This document shows, one piece after another, positions 1 through 11,300 of a DNA stretch of 64,000 bases. A model generated the notes under the pieces. It was not told where the DNA came from. It did no database searches and saw nothing but the letters and a program-made list of their open reading frames with translations. The translations under genes and the position numbers were made by a program. Origin of the DNA: Rhabdornis inornatus. Taxonomy: Eukaryota > Chordata > Aves > Passeriformes > Rhabdornithidae. Position 1 is the stretch's first letter; every line of letters starts with the position of its first letter. Location: assembly GCA_013397075.1 (NCBI GenBank), contig VWZS01006721.1:4173817-4237816 (forward strand), read 5' to 3'.

Positions 1-312
1 ATGACCCACGTGAGTTTTATGCTCAACACTTCTATAGCCATGTATTGGGCACAAGGAATGTGCCCCAGTGAAATATTCCTGGATAGCCTTGCATTTCTTC
101 TTGGAGGTATTAATTGTAGAGCTGCTGCTTGTTAAATTATCTGTTTAAGTCAAGTCCTGTATGTGTGGCTCTCTGAAAGCTGCCAAGAATATCCTGGTGG
201 AAAAGTAGCTGATGTCAGTATCTCAGGGCAATTGCAGCCTTTCAGTTGTAGAAGAAACCCAGAACTACTTTTTAAGTTATGAATTATTAAGTCAGTGTCT
301 CTGTCATTGCAG
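1..312 (+). other. TMEM184C: TMEM184C intron (3' part)
   Basis: This is the sequence upstream of the first recognisable exon. It ends in a TTGCAG splice acceptor at 307-312. I looked for the preceding TMEM184C exon and did not find it here, so it should lie before the window. The open frame running through 212-451 is in a different frame from the exon and is a shadow. Confidence 0.75.
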
Positions 313-484
313 GATTTTATCATTTGTGTGGAGATGTTTCTGGCTGCTATTGCACATCACTACAGTTTTTCCTATAAACCTTATGTTCAAGAAGCTGAAG
401 AAGGCTCATGCTTTGACTCCTTCCTTGCAATGTGGGATATTTCTGATCTAAGGGCAGATATCTCTGAACAGGTTCGAAATGTGG
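313..484 (+). CDS. TMEM184C: TMEM184C penultimate coding exon
   Basis: This exon starts in phase 0 after TTGCAG and codes 57 residues from DFIICVEMF to EQVRNV, ending one base into a glycine codon before GTAAGT. It holds a hydrophobic membrane segment followed by the conserved acidic YVQEAEEGSCFD stretch on the cytoplasmic side. Confidence 0.93.
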
Positions 485-1187
485 GTAAGTTAACAGACAA
501 GATTTGTACAATCTGTCAACAGCATCTGTATTTCCAGCTTCATGTCACACAGTTGCTTACCTTTACAGTAGCCTGAGAAATTCTATTACCAAATCAGTGG
601 CAGCTGCATCCCTAGAGGATTTAATGGTTTATATGGCACTTTTTCCTTTCCAGAATTCCTGACTGATTCAGAGTCTAGTTTTTATTTTTTCTTTTAAAAA
701 GAAAAGGTTAGGTAAGTAGAGGAATGTACTTTTGTTTTTCTCTTAAATGGAAAGACATTTAAAACTAACAATGCCCCTGTAAAACCAATACAAAACACTC
801 ATCTTCTAATTTAACATGACTGTTTTAAGAGTTGATGTGTTCAAAGACCGGTGTTAGAAGGATTAAAAAATTTTTTCATTTTGCGTAATTCTAGGGAGGA
901 CAGTTTTGGGCCAGCCAAGGAAAATGTTTTTTGCTGAGGATCATGAACAAAATGAGCATACCAGTTTACTCTCTTCATCTACTCAAGACCCAATTTCTGA
1001 TGCTTCTTCGATGCCATCTTCACCCATGGGTCACTATCAGGGGTTTGGACACACTGTGACCCCTCTCACAACACCAACCACGGCCCCTGCAGTTGATGGG
1101 CTTTTTAACCCTTCTGCCAGTCAGGATGCTGAGGAATCAGCTGAACTAGAGAACAAGTTAGCAGAGAAAGCTTTGGACAAAAGTTAA
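313..1187 (+). CDS. TMEM184C: TMEM184C, C-terminal part (two exons, 5' end outside window)
   Basis: This is the 3' end of a gene for a multipass membrane protein of the DUF300/OST-alpha-like family, whose molecular role is poorly defined. The coding parts are 313-484 and 895-1187. Joined, they give 154 residues: the end of the last membrane segment (FIICVEMFLAAIAHHYSF), a conserved cytoplasmic stretch (YVQEAEEGSCFDSFLAMWD), and a polar tail with EHTSLLSS and SPMGHYQGFGHTVTP, both recognisable in vertebrate TMEM184C. The intron 485-894 has GT..AG ends (GTAAGT donor; CTAG acceptor), and the split glycine codon G|GG restores the frame. The stop codon is TAA at 1185-1187. The gene runs tail to tail with PRMT9, as in other vertebrates. 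Intactness can only be judged for these two exons, which carry no frameshift or early stop. Confidence 0.93.
485..894 (+). other. TMEM184C: TMEM184C last intron
   Basis: A 410-bp intron with a GTAAGT donor and a TTCTAG acceptor (phase 1). I see no repeat or other feature in it. Confidence 0.88.
895..1187 (+). CDS. TMEM184C: TMEM184C terminal coding exon
   Basis: This exon completes the split glycine, then codes 96 residues and a TAA stop. The tail is Ser/Thr/Pro-rich and probably disordered: EDHEQNEHTSLLSSS, then SSMPSSPMGHYQGFGHT, then an acidic, less conserved end. It resembles the cytoplasmic C-terminus of vertebrate TMEM184C. Confidence 0.93.
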
Positions 1188-2032
1188 ACTCGCCTTTTCT
1201 TTCAATGTGTCAAGGAATCATTATGTACTTGCCTCATGTGTCCTGTTAACATGTACTATTAAGGATGAAAGTTGAAAAGCCTGGGAAAGCTGCTGCATGG
1301 ACAGGAAGAGGATATGGTATGGCTGTAACTGACATCTGAATCCAGAATCTACAATGGATGTGAGCATCTGTGAGTACCCCATGGATATGAAACACGCACA
1401 CTGTAAAGGTTTCTGCATGAATTTAAGCATCATCTCCTTAAACTGCTAAATGCTTCCACATCATATCAAAATTACACTGGATTTCGTTAGTGCAAAAGAA
1501 ACATTTGAAAAAAATCCTCTGCTCATATAAAAATGAAGTGCAAGTACTACTAGCAATGGGAAAGCCTAATTTCAAGAATGTAATTTAAGGAGAGCAGTAG
1601 CAAAAACTGTTTGTTAACTTGGTTTGTCTTAATGATGGTTAACTTCCATACCCAGCGCTGAATGGAGTGTGGGGTGAAATTATAGATTCTGTACAGATGC
1701 CACCTTCTTCCCATTCCTACATAGCTAAATCAAGTCCCTTCATGAAGATAGTTACTACCAAGCATAGTAAAGAACCTCTACAGAGAATAACATTCCCTGC
1801 AGGCCTTGCTCTCAAAGTCCATGCCCAGATCATATGGTTGGTGTATCTGTTGTCCTTGAGGCTTATAGTTTGTAAGTCTTTTATATCCAGAAGAGACAGC
1901 CAGGATGGTAAGTTTTGGATTAATACTTTACCTTGACTATTCTTTTCCCTAGCCTTCTAAAATAAGAATAATGGTTACTACTACCTTAAAATACATGGAG
2001 GGGGAATGAAGGATATCGAAAAGGAAGTAGAA

Positions 2033-2038
2033 AATAAA
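2033..2038 (+). terminator. Candidate TMEM184C poly(A) signal (proximal)
   Basis: This AATAAA lies about 850 bases after the stop codon. A T-rich stretch (TTTCTTTATTTT) follows shortly after, which could serve as the downstream element. Confidence 0.4.
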
Positions 2039-3678
2039 ACTGATTTCTTTATTTTGGGCTGCAGTAAGTTCTTTAACACTTAAGTTTTTTTAAGCTGTTA
2101 AAGCGGGATATCTTGTGTCTGTAGTAATTTGTGTTCTTAAATTTGTGTCTGTGTGTGATTGTACTATGCTTCTAGTATAGCCTGGATTCAAATGTAATAG
2201 CTGGTTTTTTCCCCCCAGAGAAGACCTTTGCTGAGGTAAAGCTATGTAGCTAGTCTACTACTGGAGTTACTAGGACTAGATTTCAGCCCAAGAAGCACTA
2301 CACTTGTATAAAAATGTTACTTTGCAAAAACTGACAATGTCAGAGAGGTATTGTTTTTATCCCATTACCAGATTTTTACTATTATTGCATGTTTGCAATC
2401 TGACAAAAAAAATCAAACCAGTAGAGCACTACTTTTTAAATGACAAGATCTTAGGTTTCTTTTTCAGCATTGTTAGCATTTCCAGGATAAATGTTTAACT
2501 TCTGGCTGTCAGTAAATTCATCTTAAGTGCTTTTTTGCAGTACTAGTGTGATGTAAATATTGCGCCTTACTCACTAGGCTGCATATTTTATAGCTGAGTA
2601 TGTACTTGCTGTATCTGAAGTTAGTGAGGAAGTGAAAATCATGATTTTCAATTTGCCAACTCATTGCCTTTGTTGTAAATAAGCAATTAAAGATTTTATT
2701 TAAACTGTACACCTTCTTTTAATTTGATTTACTGCTACAGTAATTTAAGAGTGTGAATGACACATGACTACAACTGTCTTCTTGGAAGAAAAGGATCTTA
2801 AGTGGAACTACTGCAAGAGTTTATACTTTCAGTATTTCAGGGCTTGTACTATAAAGGGAATTCTTGTTTGGGCTTATGAAGAATCAGAATCTTCTAATCC
2901 ATGCTTGATCCCAGATATCATTTTATGCATGTCATAGCTTTGCTCTAAAAGGAAACAACTTGTACAGGTTCACACTGCATTGGGACCTCAGTGCCCACTG
3001 CAGCCACTACCAGAAATAACCTGATTTCCTGCATGTATACAGGTAGAAAGGGGCAGGGGTAGGAGTAATATCTGAGGGAGCAGGGCTGCTGCACGCAGAG
3101 TAGCTACTGTGCTCTAGCTCTTCAAAAACCTCACCCTGAAGAATTTTTTTTTAATACTTGAAGTTATGTCTGTTTGGTGTAAAACTACGGTTCAGAGGGG
3201 ACCTTGATAGGAAAGCAGCTATTTAAGTGTCTTGGTTACTTCTTTCAGAGTGTTTCTTGAAAGCTACCAAGTTATTTTCTTATTATTCAGTTACTCTATT
3301 TGCACTATATAATATTCCTGCTTGTTTGTTTTTTTCTGGGCGAAAAACTATTTTTTTAATAGAAGTAGCTTATAAGATCATACCTTTCCCTAGACACTGC
3401 TACTGAATTTAAAAAATAAATAGAAATCTTGCAATGATACCTACCTTGTCTTTTGCAAAACCACTACCGCAGTACTCCACAGCATAACTTATCACAATTA
3501 TATAAAAAGTTCATTTGCAAATAGTTAATTTCCTGTTAACTGTATTTATTCCTCTGCTGTTTTATGCCAAATCTCCTCCCAAGTTTTTTAATTGGAACTC
3601 TTGCCTTACTCAAGGAGACTAGAATGTCCTTCATTTGTCTTGAAGTCATTTTGCTTTCATATTAATTACTAAAATCTT

Positions 3679-3684
3679 AATAAA
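3679..3684 (+). terminator. Candidate TMEM184C poly(A) signal (distal)
   Basis: AATAAA followed about 25 bases later by a GT/T-rich tract (GGTTTTTGTTTTTA). It would give a 3' UTR of about 2.5 kb. Confidence 0.3.
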
Positions 3685-3710
3685 TACACCTCACCCACTC
3701 TCTAAGGTTT

Positions 3711-4416
3711 TTGTTTTTATCAGAGGTCTTCCTGTACAAGAAACCTGAACAAGAAGCCTTTTCTATAAAACTGCACTTGGGTGAAATCACCATGTATCTG
3801 CCAGGTTTAGTTGTGTCAGACTAACTTAAAATTTTATGGATCATGATTTTAGGTTTTGGGTTTAAGAAACACTGGTTTTTAAGTAGCATCAAAAGCCTCT
3901 GTCCTACTCTAATTCACCTGCATTTCATTATACATTGTACCCCTTGGATAATGGATGGTATCCAGTTACTTTCAGAAAACATGACTTTGTGCCTCTGCCT
4001 TGGAAAAAAATAAAATGGAGATGTTTCCTCCACCCTTCCAAAATGAGCTTTATTACAGCATTTTATCAGGTGCAGGTTCAGCTGAGGCTGGGCCAACCCC
4101 AGCTCTAACAGTCCCTGAAGTTAAACTGAGCAAACTTCATAGAAATAAACAGAAATTGATACATAGAAATAAGTTAAACTCTCTGAAAGGTTTGATCTAA
4201 TGAAGAGTATATAATGACTTCAGCAGGCCCAGAACTTCTAGAAGAATCATTTTTGGATGGCTCTTTATACAGGCTGGTGTTAAGGAAAGATAACAGAATT
4301 GCCTCTTCTCCATTGAACAGACTGCACAGTAGAAAGCGGCTTAGCTACAGAAAAGTCTTGCTAACAGTCTTCCTCCTCCTCTCTGCAGAGGTAGAATCAG
4401 TGCTGAGTTCAAAGCT
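3711..4416. other. Noncoding gap between convergent genes
   Basis: The stretch between the last plausible TMEM184C poly(A) signal and the distal PRMT9 signal. It also contains a minus-strand AATAAA at 4049-4054. Nothing else is recognisable. Confidence 0.4.
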
Positions 4417-4422
4417 TTTATT
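4417..4422 (-). terminator. Candidate distal PRMT9 poly(A) signal
   Basis: AATAAA on the minus strand (TTTATT on the plus strand), about 740 bases after the PRMT9 stop. Confidence 0.35.
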
Positions 4423-5076
4423 AGTGTTCCACTTGTAAACAAATTTAATAGAAGGAACTGGTTACCTGCATTATACCAAGATGTAATGCTGTAGAAGATA
4501 GGAGCACTGCAGTGACTGATGTATTTTATACAACTTTCTACAGACAAGTTAATGCCCATTTTGTTCCTAGAAAAAGTTCTCTGGGGGATTCGAAAAAGTT
4601 TACCAGTTTTACCTTCCATTATATAGCTTGAGTTACCCAACAGCACTCCTTTACTGCTTTTCATAATGCTGTGTGTGCAGCACTGATTTGTGATAGTGCA
4701 GCTGGAATGCTGCTCCGTCCTCCCACATGGGTAACATCTCCATACACTGATGCAGGAGGCTCTGGCAGCTGAGAACTGGAATCACAGTTTGACAAACAAG
4801 GACTCTATCCCAAACAGCCACAGCTGTTTACTGCTGATATAGGTGCCTGGATGCTTTTTTCCCTCACCACAGTTGACCTGGTAGCAGAACTCTGTCCCAC
4901 TGCTGCAGTCACTACGTGAGCCAGCAATCATGTTTGTGCTGCAGTGAAGACAATACCTCCTCTTAACTGCTTGAGAAGATACCCTTACAGTGCAAATCTT
5001 AGTCCACCAGAGGAACCTAAGTATCTATTATAAGAAGAACAAATCAGATTTTTTGATCAGTAAATAAAATTTAGAC

Positions 5077-5082
5077 TTTAAT
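5077..5082 (-). terminator. Candidate proximal PRMT9 poly(A) signal
   Basis: ATTAAA variant on the minus strand, about 80 bases after the stop. It would give a very short 3' UTR. Confidence 0.35.
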
Positions 5083-5163
5083 ACAAAGTAACAGCAGTGT
5101 TGTTCTGAACAGTCAGTTTGTGCATAGGTGATTAAGCATAAATCACTTCACACAGGACATTCT

Positions 5164-5379
5164 TCACCTTTTAACTGTAATGCTGATATTGCTTTTATGG
5201 TGTTGGACATCAAGTACAAGTTCATCTCCAACCTGAACTGGGATGGGCTCATCCAGAACAACTGCAGCTTGTTTCCAATGTGAGGATTCATCAGATGTGT
5301 TCAAGCTATGGTCTTCATCTAGATGGATGTGATACCAGAAGGGAATGGCAGTGACCTGGCCGGACTTGCAAATTTGTAT
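5164..5379 (-). CDS. PRMT9: PRMT9 terminal coding exon (residues 773-843 and stop)
   Basis: Codes SGQVTAIPFWYHIHLDEDHS, then SSHWKQAAVVLDEPIPVQVG and the end HHKSNISITVKR, followed by TGA at 5164-5166. It was too short and in the wrong context for simple open-frame detection; it was placed by its acceptor (TTTTTAG) and by homology. It completes the second methyltransferase-like domain. Confidence 0.94.
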   Translation of the reverse strand: MQICKSGQVTAIPFWYHIHLDEDHSLNTSDESSHWKQAAVVLDEPIPVQVGDELVLDVQHHKSNISITVKR

Positions 5380-8300
5380 CTAAAAATATTTAAAATAATA
5401 ATCAGTTATACGACTTTGTTCTTTGAAAAGGAAGTAGTTCAGACCATTTCCATCCTTTTCAGAGACAGCTGCCGACAAGTAAATTCTGTATTGAAGTGTT
5501 TAGCCCACGAGAGCAATTAAGAAGCAGTGCTGCAGAAGAGTAGTTAAATGCACTTTGGGCTCCAGAACTCACCTTCACTTCTCTACTGGGGCTGTTCAGC
5601 AGAGGGTTCATGAGATCCAGCCTTAAGAGCTCTGCTGGCTTGCTCAAGGGTACACAGGGTAATGTGGAGAGATCCAAATACACACGAACAGGTACCTGAA
5701 AGTATAGACCAGAACTTCAGCCAGCAGCTGCCACTGAAGAGGGAAAAGGTAGAAAAATCCTAACACAAAAGTTGCCAGGAATTACTGGAATGGCTGTCAG
5801 AGATAGTCAAAAATGCAAAATACAGCCCTCTAATCCCTTTTGAAACATTGGAATACAGTTGCCTGGGAACAGTAAGAGCACAGTCACTCTTCCATACAGT
5901 AACTGGGACAAAACTTCCACACCAGTTCTAAAACAAACACCACCCATTTTAGTTTATCTCAAGATTCCTGTGTGGTCACAAAAAACTCTCTTGATAATTT
6001 CAGCAGTGAAATACACCAAATCTAAACAGCTAAACAGCTGCAGCTTTGAAAGGATGCCTGGAAGCCACCTACCAGCTTCCTACCTTGAACTGGTTGATGA
6101 AAGGGGCTATATTAAATCCCAGAGTTGGTTCTGTTCCTTGAACAGCACTCTCCAGCAGCAGAGACTCTGATTCTACAAGCATCCCATATACCAGCACATA
6201 CTGTGGGAAAATCTTCCCTCCACTGTGAAGTAAACACCTGTAAAAGGAGAGGGATTTCACCTGTAAAGCTAATCAATCAACAGCAATGAAAGAACAGTAA
6301 CTACATTTAAGAAAGGCACACTAGTTCTTCCTCTGAAGTCAAGTGCTCCTAAGCATAACGTGCCATTACTAAACACAAGGGTTAACAAAATTTACCTAGG
6401 CCCACAAAAAGGGATAAATCCATTCCACACTTAGTTACCCATTTCCATTATTTTACTTCTCTTCTGCCTTCCTTTCCACTCCTCCTGCTGTGAGGAACAG
6501 CTTTGCTGCTGCCTCCCTGGCTGTTGTAACACCACGTGTTTGTCTTTTAGCAGGACCAGTTTGTTCCCACAACCCTTTGACATGTACACAAATCTGGGCT
6601 TTTCTAACCTTACACTTAAAGCTACCTTGGTTATTCTTTGCTACCCTGCAAACCTCTGACAGACCAAGGAATATGATCATCTATTCTTATTCTTGCATGA
6701 ATAAACAGATACAGTAATCTGAGATGGTGTAAAATCTTGATGCTTTTAATAAATATATTAATATATACAATGGTCATGCCAGAAACACTGTGAGGTTCAA
6801 TCCAAGGAAAAAACCTTTTTCTACAGAAGCCACATAACAGTAATTACACAGTTACAAGGAATATTCTTAAAATTTATCAGGTAGTTACAGATTCCTAGGA
6901 ATATTTTTGTCCTTTTATACTGTACCTGGATATTGCAGCCTTTTCCATCACTTCCTGCTGGATTAAACCTGATGTCTCTATAACATCCAAGATAATAATA
7001 CTCCACAATTTGTCTGATTTGGGTCTCTGTAGCACCACACTTTCTTCTTCTAAGTGGCTGAGCCAAAACTCTAATGTTTCCTTAGGAAAATGGTTTGCTT
7101 CTGCAATGACTTGAAGTGCTGCCTGATGCTGTTCTTTCTCAACAGAACTGTAGGCTCTAACTGGTCCAAGCTTGCCAGCTATAATTGGCAGGATGGAGAA
7201 GCCTTCAGATACATCTAAAATGTACAGAGCATCAGGATCCACACCTACAGAGCTCTTGTTTTGATGCTCTTGGAGGTTTATCCCGCTGCCATGTCCATCA
7301 ACGTCCATGGAGTGCAAGTCCTTACTTGGATTTAAAGACAGCAGCACTTTGCTCATGGCAGCCTTAAAGCATTCATGGTAGGCTACGTCATTCAGCAGGG
7401 CAATTTCTGTGGATTCCAGCACACACACTGGAGTGCTGCCATCCTGTTTGGTGTTTGTCTGAAGTCCAGCCAGAGCATTACATAATTCAGCCTCATTGCC
7501 CAAACTCAACATGTCATCTCTGTCACTGAAATCCATCCCACATTCTGAAGGCAAAGAAGAAATCTTCTGGATCTTCAAGTAGCAGTCTTGGCAGCAAACT
7601 TCCATCATCACAGTATCCCCAGTCTTCACAGAATAATCTTGGCAAAAGAGCATAAAAAAAGTCGTGTTAGTTACTTTACAGACACATCACTGAAGAGACT
7701 TATGGTGCTTGAAACAAACCAACCAACCCACCCCATTATCTCATTTTGTTTGTATCTGTGTCACAATAAGAGGACATCAAATCATCAGAGTGTGTGCACA
7801 GCAGGGTGACCAAGATAGAAAGGCCTCAGGGGCAAGACTTGTGAAGAGCAGCTGAGGGCACTTGTTTTATTCAGTCTGGAGAAGAGCAGGCTGAGGGAAG
7901 ATCTCATCACAGTCCAGAACCCCTGCAAGGGTGGCAGTGGAGGGGAAGGTGCTGATCTCTCTCAGAGACATGAGGAAATGGAATGAAGCTGCATCAAGGA
8001 AGTTCAGATGGGACATTTGGAAAAGGTGCTTCACCCACAGGATTACCAGTCACTGGAACAGGTTCTCCAGGGTAGTAGTCACAGTACCAAGCCTGCCAGA
8101 GTCCAAGGAGTACCTGGATAATGCTCTTAGACAGGTGATTTAATTCTAGGTAGCCCTGCAAGAAGCAGGAAACTGGACTCTATGATCCTTATGGGTCCCT
8201 TTAAGCTTGACATATTCTAAGATTCTAGGAAACAGGAAAATAAAAGGTGGGTGAATAGGGAGTAGACACTTAAAAATGACACTGGCAATGCCTCTGTGTG

Positions 8301-11300
8301 GAGAGTATTCAAGCTGAATCCCACATAGGGCAAGGGGTAGGTAGGAATGTTTAGTTTTGGTTTTGTGGCAGTAGCAGCTAGCAATTCCTACCTCACCTTG
8401 CCCCCCTTCCTCTCCCAAGTTGCATGTTCACCAAATGAGCCAGTCAGTAGCCCCACTTTTTGGAGATGCTCCACAATGCATTAAATTCCATATAGAAAAA
8501 AAACAACTTAATGAAAAGTATTCTCTCAGATCTCATCTGCTTAACAGCAAAGTCCCACAAACAAGCCCTGATGCGGGGACTGTGCTCTACAGACCAGAGA
8601 CATGATCAGAAAACACCTCTCAGGTACTTGCTGTTGAACTTCTAATCCTATGTAGACTTCCTAGTCTTTGAGATAAGCTAAAATTATCAAAATGAAAAAA
8701 AAACAAACACCAAAATGAAACCAAGTTAATGTACCACAACAAACAAATCCACAGGACGTACCGAGGAGGCCCTGCACAGGATACACAGCCTGTTCCCAGC
8801 AAGTCTCCTCACTGGGACTTGTAGATAGAGAGTGCTCATCATCAAGCTGCAGTACAAACCACACCACAATGGCATCCAATATTCCCCCTTCAGTGACTGG
8901 CAGGCTGAGCTTCCAGGACTTTCTATCTGCTAGGCTTTTCAGCTCCTGACCAAAGCAGAAAGAGGAAAAAAAAAAATGGGTGAGTTTATTTCCATAAATA
9001 AAAATCTGGTTTCATTAAACTAAATCATCCAAAATTTCTGCACCAATCCATGAAGACACCCAACAGAAACTTGAAGTTACCAAGCCTCTACAATACCAAT
9101 TATCATCATTAGTACTCACTAACATAGGAACTGTCTTCCCACATGCAAGAGCCATTTCCCACATGGACAACCTGCGTCCATGAGAAGCAAACACGCCTAC
9201 ATCTAAGAACACACACATTTAAACCCACTGAAAACTGCAAGAAAGACTTTAGACTGGCAAGCCTTACAGGAAGGAATAAAAACAGAGCCAGGCTTCTGGC
9301 TGGACACAAGCCAGTGCTCAGCCACGTGTTTCACTTAAAACCTGTGTTCAATCAGTTCTAGAAATACTGTGTACTGTGAATTTGCTCAAACACAGGCCTG
9401 CAGAGTCATTATAAAAACAGGAAATCAAATACTTTGAGGGTGTTTTATCTGCTGTCTGGGCTGTGCAGGCCTTGTGTAAAAGCTCAGACATGTACAATCT
9501 CACTACTGGGAAGACCTTAAGGTCTACCCTAAAGGGATCATTTATAAATTCTCCAATACTCCTAAAAAGTTTTGAATATGCAACAGGAATTAAGTCTTTT
9601 TCCATGAACAATTTATTTTTCTCAGGAATTACCTTCTGCTACCAACATTCACAAGCACAAAAGGACCAGCACTAATGTTTGAGTTCCAGCATAAACCAAT
9701 TAACAGGAGGTCAAGAACAAGGGACCAAAGGTTCTCTCAGTCAATCATTCTGCTTAGTAATAGCCCTTCCAAAACATTTATCAACTTCCTGATCTGCTTA
9801 TGTCAACACTTGTTCTCTTTAAGTTTCTTAAAATACACATGGCTAAGGAAAAGTTCACATCCTGCTCTGAGGACAGGAGTAGCTGTCACATGCTGGGTTT
9901 CTTATTCTTCCCTCTTCATTCAGTGTTCTCCAAGAGCTTGTCTATCCCTCTTCTCACAACTGAGATGGCTAAACAATGGGCAAATTAAAATTATTGGATG
10001 GTAACAAAGTTCGTAGTAAGATCTCACTGCTCTTCAATAGAGGTGCTTTGCTGCCAGTCATCTTTTGGTATCTCCTCAGCTAGTGAAGAAAAGAGTAGTC
10101 AGCTGAAGCTTTGCTGGCATCAAGCTCCTTGAAATAAGACAGCAAGAGCACAAGCATGCATCTGGTTCTTGGTTTCTGGGAAGTTAGAGAGGAATAGAAG
10201 TGTATTTGATATTAGAAATATTCTTCCTGATTATTCCTCAAAAGCAGCAGTCCCAAGATTCTCATCCATTGGGCTCTAGTAACTGCAGTCTTACATTGCC
10301 ATCACTTAAAAACCCATTTGAAGGCTTATTTCAGCTTTCCCTGCTCCTTAACCCATATTTATTTCTCACATTTGCCACTTTATAAACCTTCTTCTATTAT
10401 TTATGCCAATTACAGATTTAAACAGCCATAGCACATCAGGATGGCAATTTATCAAGTAGTCTTGTTAAAGAGAGAGCAGAGGAAATAAAGCAATGGCACA
10501 GGAATAGGCAGTAAAACCCCAAAATGATTCAATGCCACAAGTCCTCTGAATGAGAAAGGCCTACAAACAGAAGGAAAATCTACAGAAAGAATGCAGTTAT
10601 CGAGTTTCCTATGTCTTGATCCACAGTTTCTCACATACTCCACACCATGACTTCTCATGAAGGATTTCCTAGGAAGAGCCAAAATCTGTAACTGTTGGCA
10701 AAAGCACAGTTCCTTTAGGGCCTGAAAGTGAGACTGAGCTTTAATTACTGGCTGCAGAGGTAAAAACACTTCCCCTGCCAGTGGCACTAATCTGCTGCCA
10801 GCAAACACGCACACAGGTAGCACCTGACTGGGTGCAAGTGTAATTACAGCCACACCTCATTCTCCTGCCTGGGAGGGACTGAGCTGCTGCTGCTAATAAC
10901 AGCAGTAAAAAAGTAATCACCATAAAGCAGCTGCTTTTAAAAAAGTATTATTATTATTTGTGATTTTTGACTTCTTATTTCTCTGATCTATACTGATGGC
11001 TTTGAAGTCTCCTACAACTCAGTTTGAGAACTCTGTTGTACTGTATTTCTGTATTTTAAGCCTTCTTCTCAGTTCTGCTAGTTTAGGTCTGGATAGTTAG
11101 CACAAGCAGAATAAATGCCACATCCCTCTAGTTCATTGAAGTAGGAGTTTAGAAAATAGGTCTTAGTAATTACCTTACCTAGTGCTAAGTGATTTCTTAT
11201 CTGAATTTCTGTTCTTAGTTGGTAATTCTACTACTGTTTTTAAGTTTAGGAGGATTTTTTCTTATTACAATAGGAACAAAGACAGTTTTTTTTTTTTCAT

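Larger units (their letters stand above)
1188..3710 (+). other. TMEM184C: TMEM184C 3' UTR and downstream region
   Basis: AT-rich noncoding sequence after the TMEM184C stop. It contains several possible poly(A) signals: AATAAA at 2033-2038, 3415-3420 and 3679-3684, and ATTAAA at 2686-2691. The sequence alone does not say which is used. I recognise no coding exon or transposon. Confidence 0.5.
4417..5163 (-). other. PRMT9: PRMT9 3' UTR (extent uncertain)
   Basis: Minus-strand sequence following the PRMT9 stop codon. The nearest hexamer is ATTAAA at 5077-5082, about 80 bases after the stop. The next is a canonical AATAAA at 4417-4422. Either or both could define the 3' end. Confidence 0.45.

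Noticed and set aside
10452..10853. 133-codon minus-strand frame in a PRMT9 intron
   Set aside because: It lies between two well-phased PRMT9 exons, has no recognisable domain, and its length is within what chance gives here.
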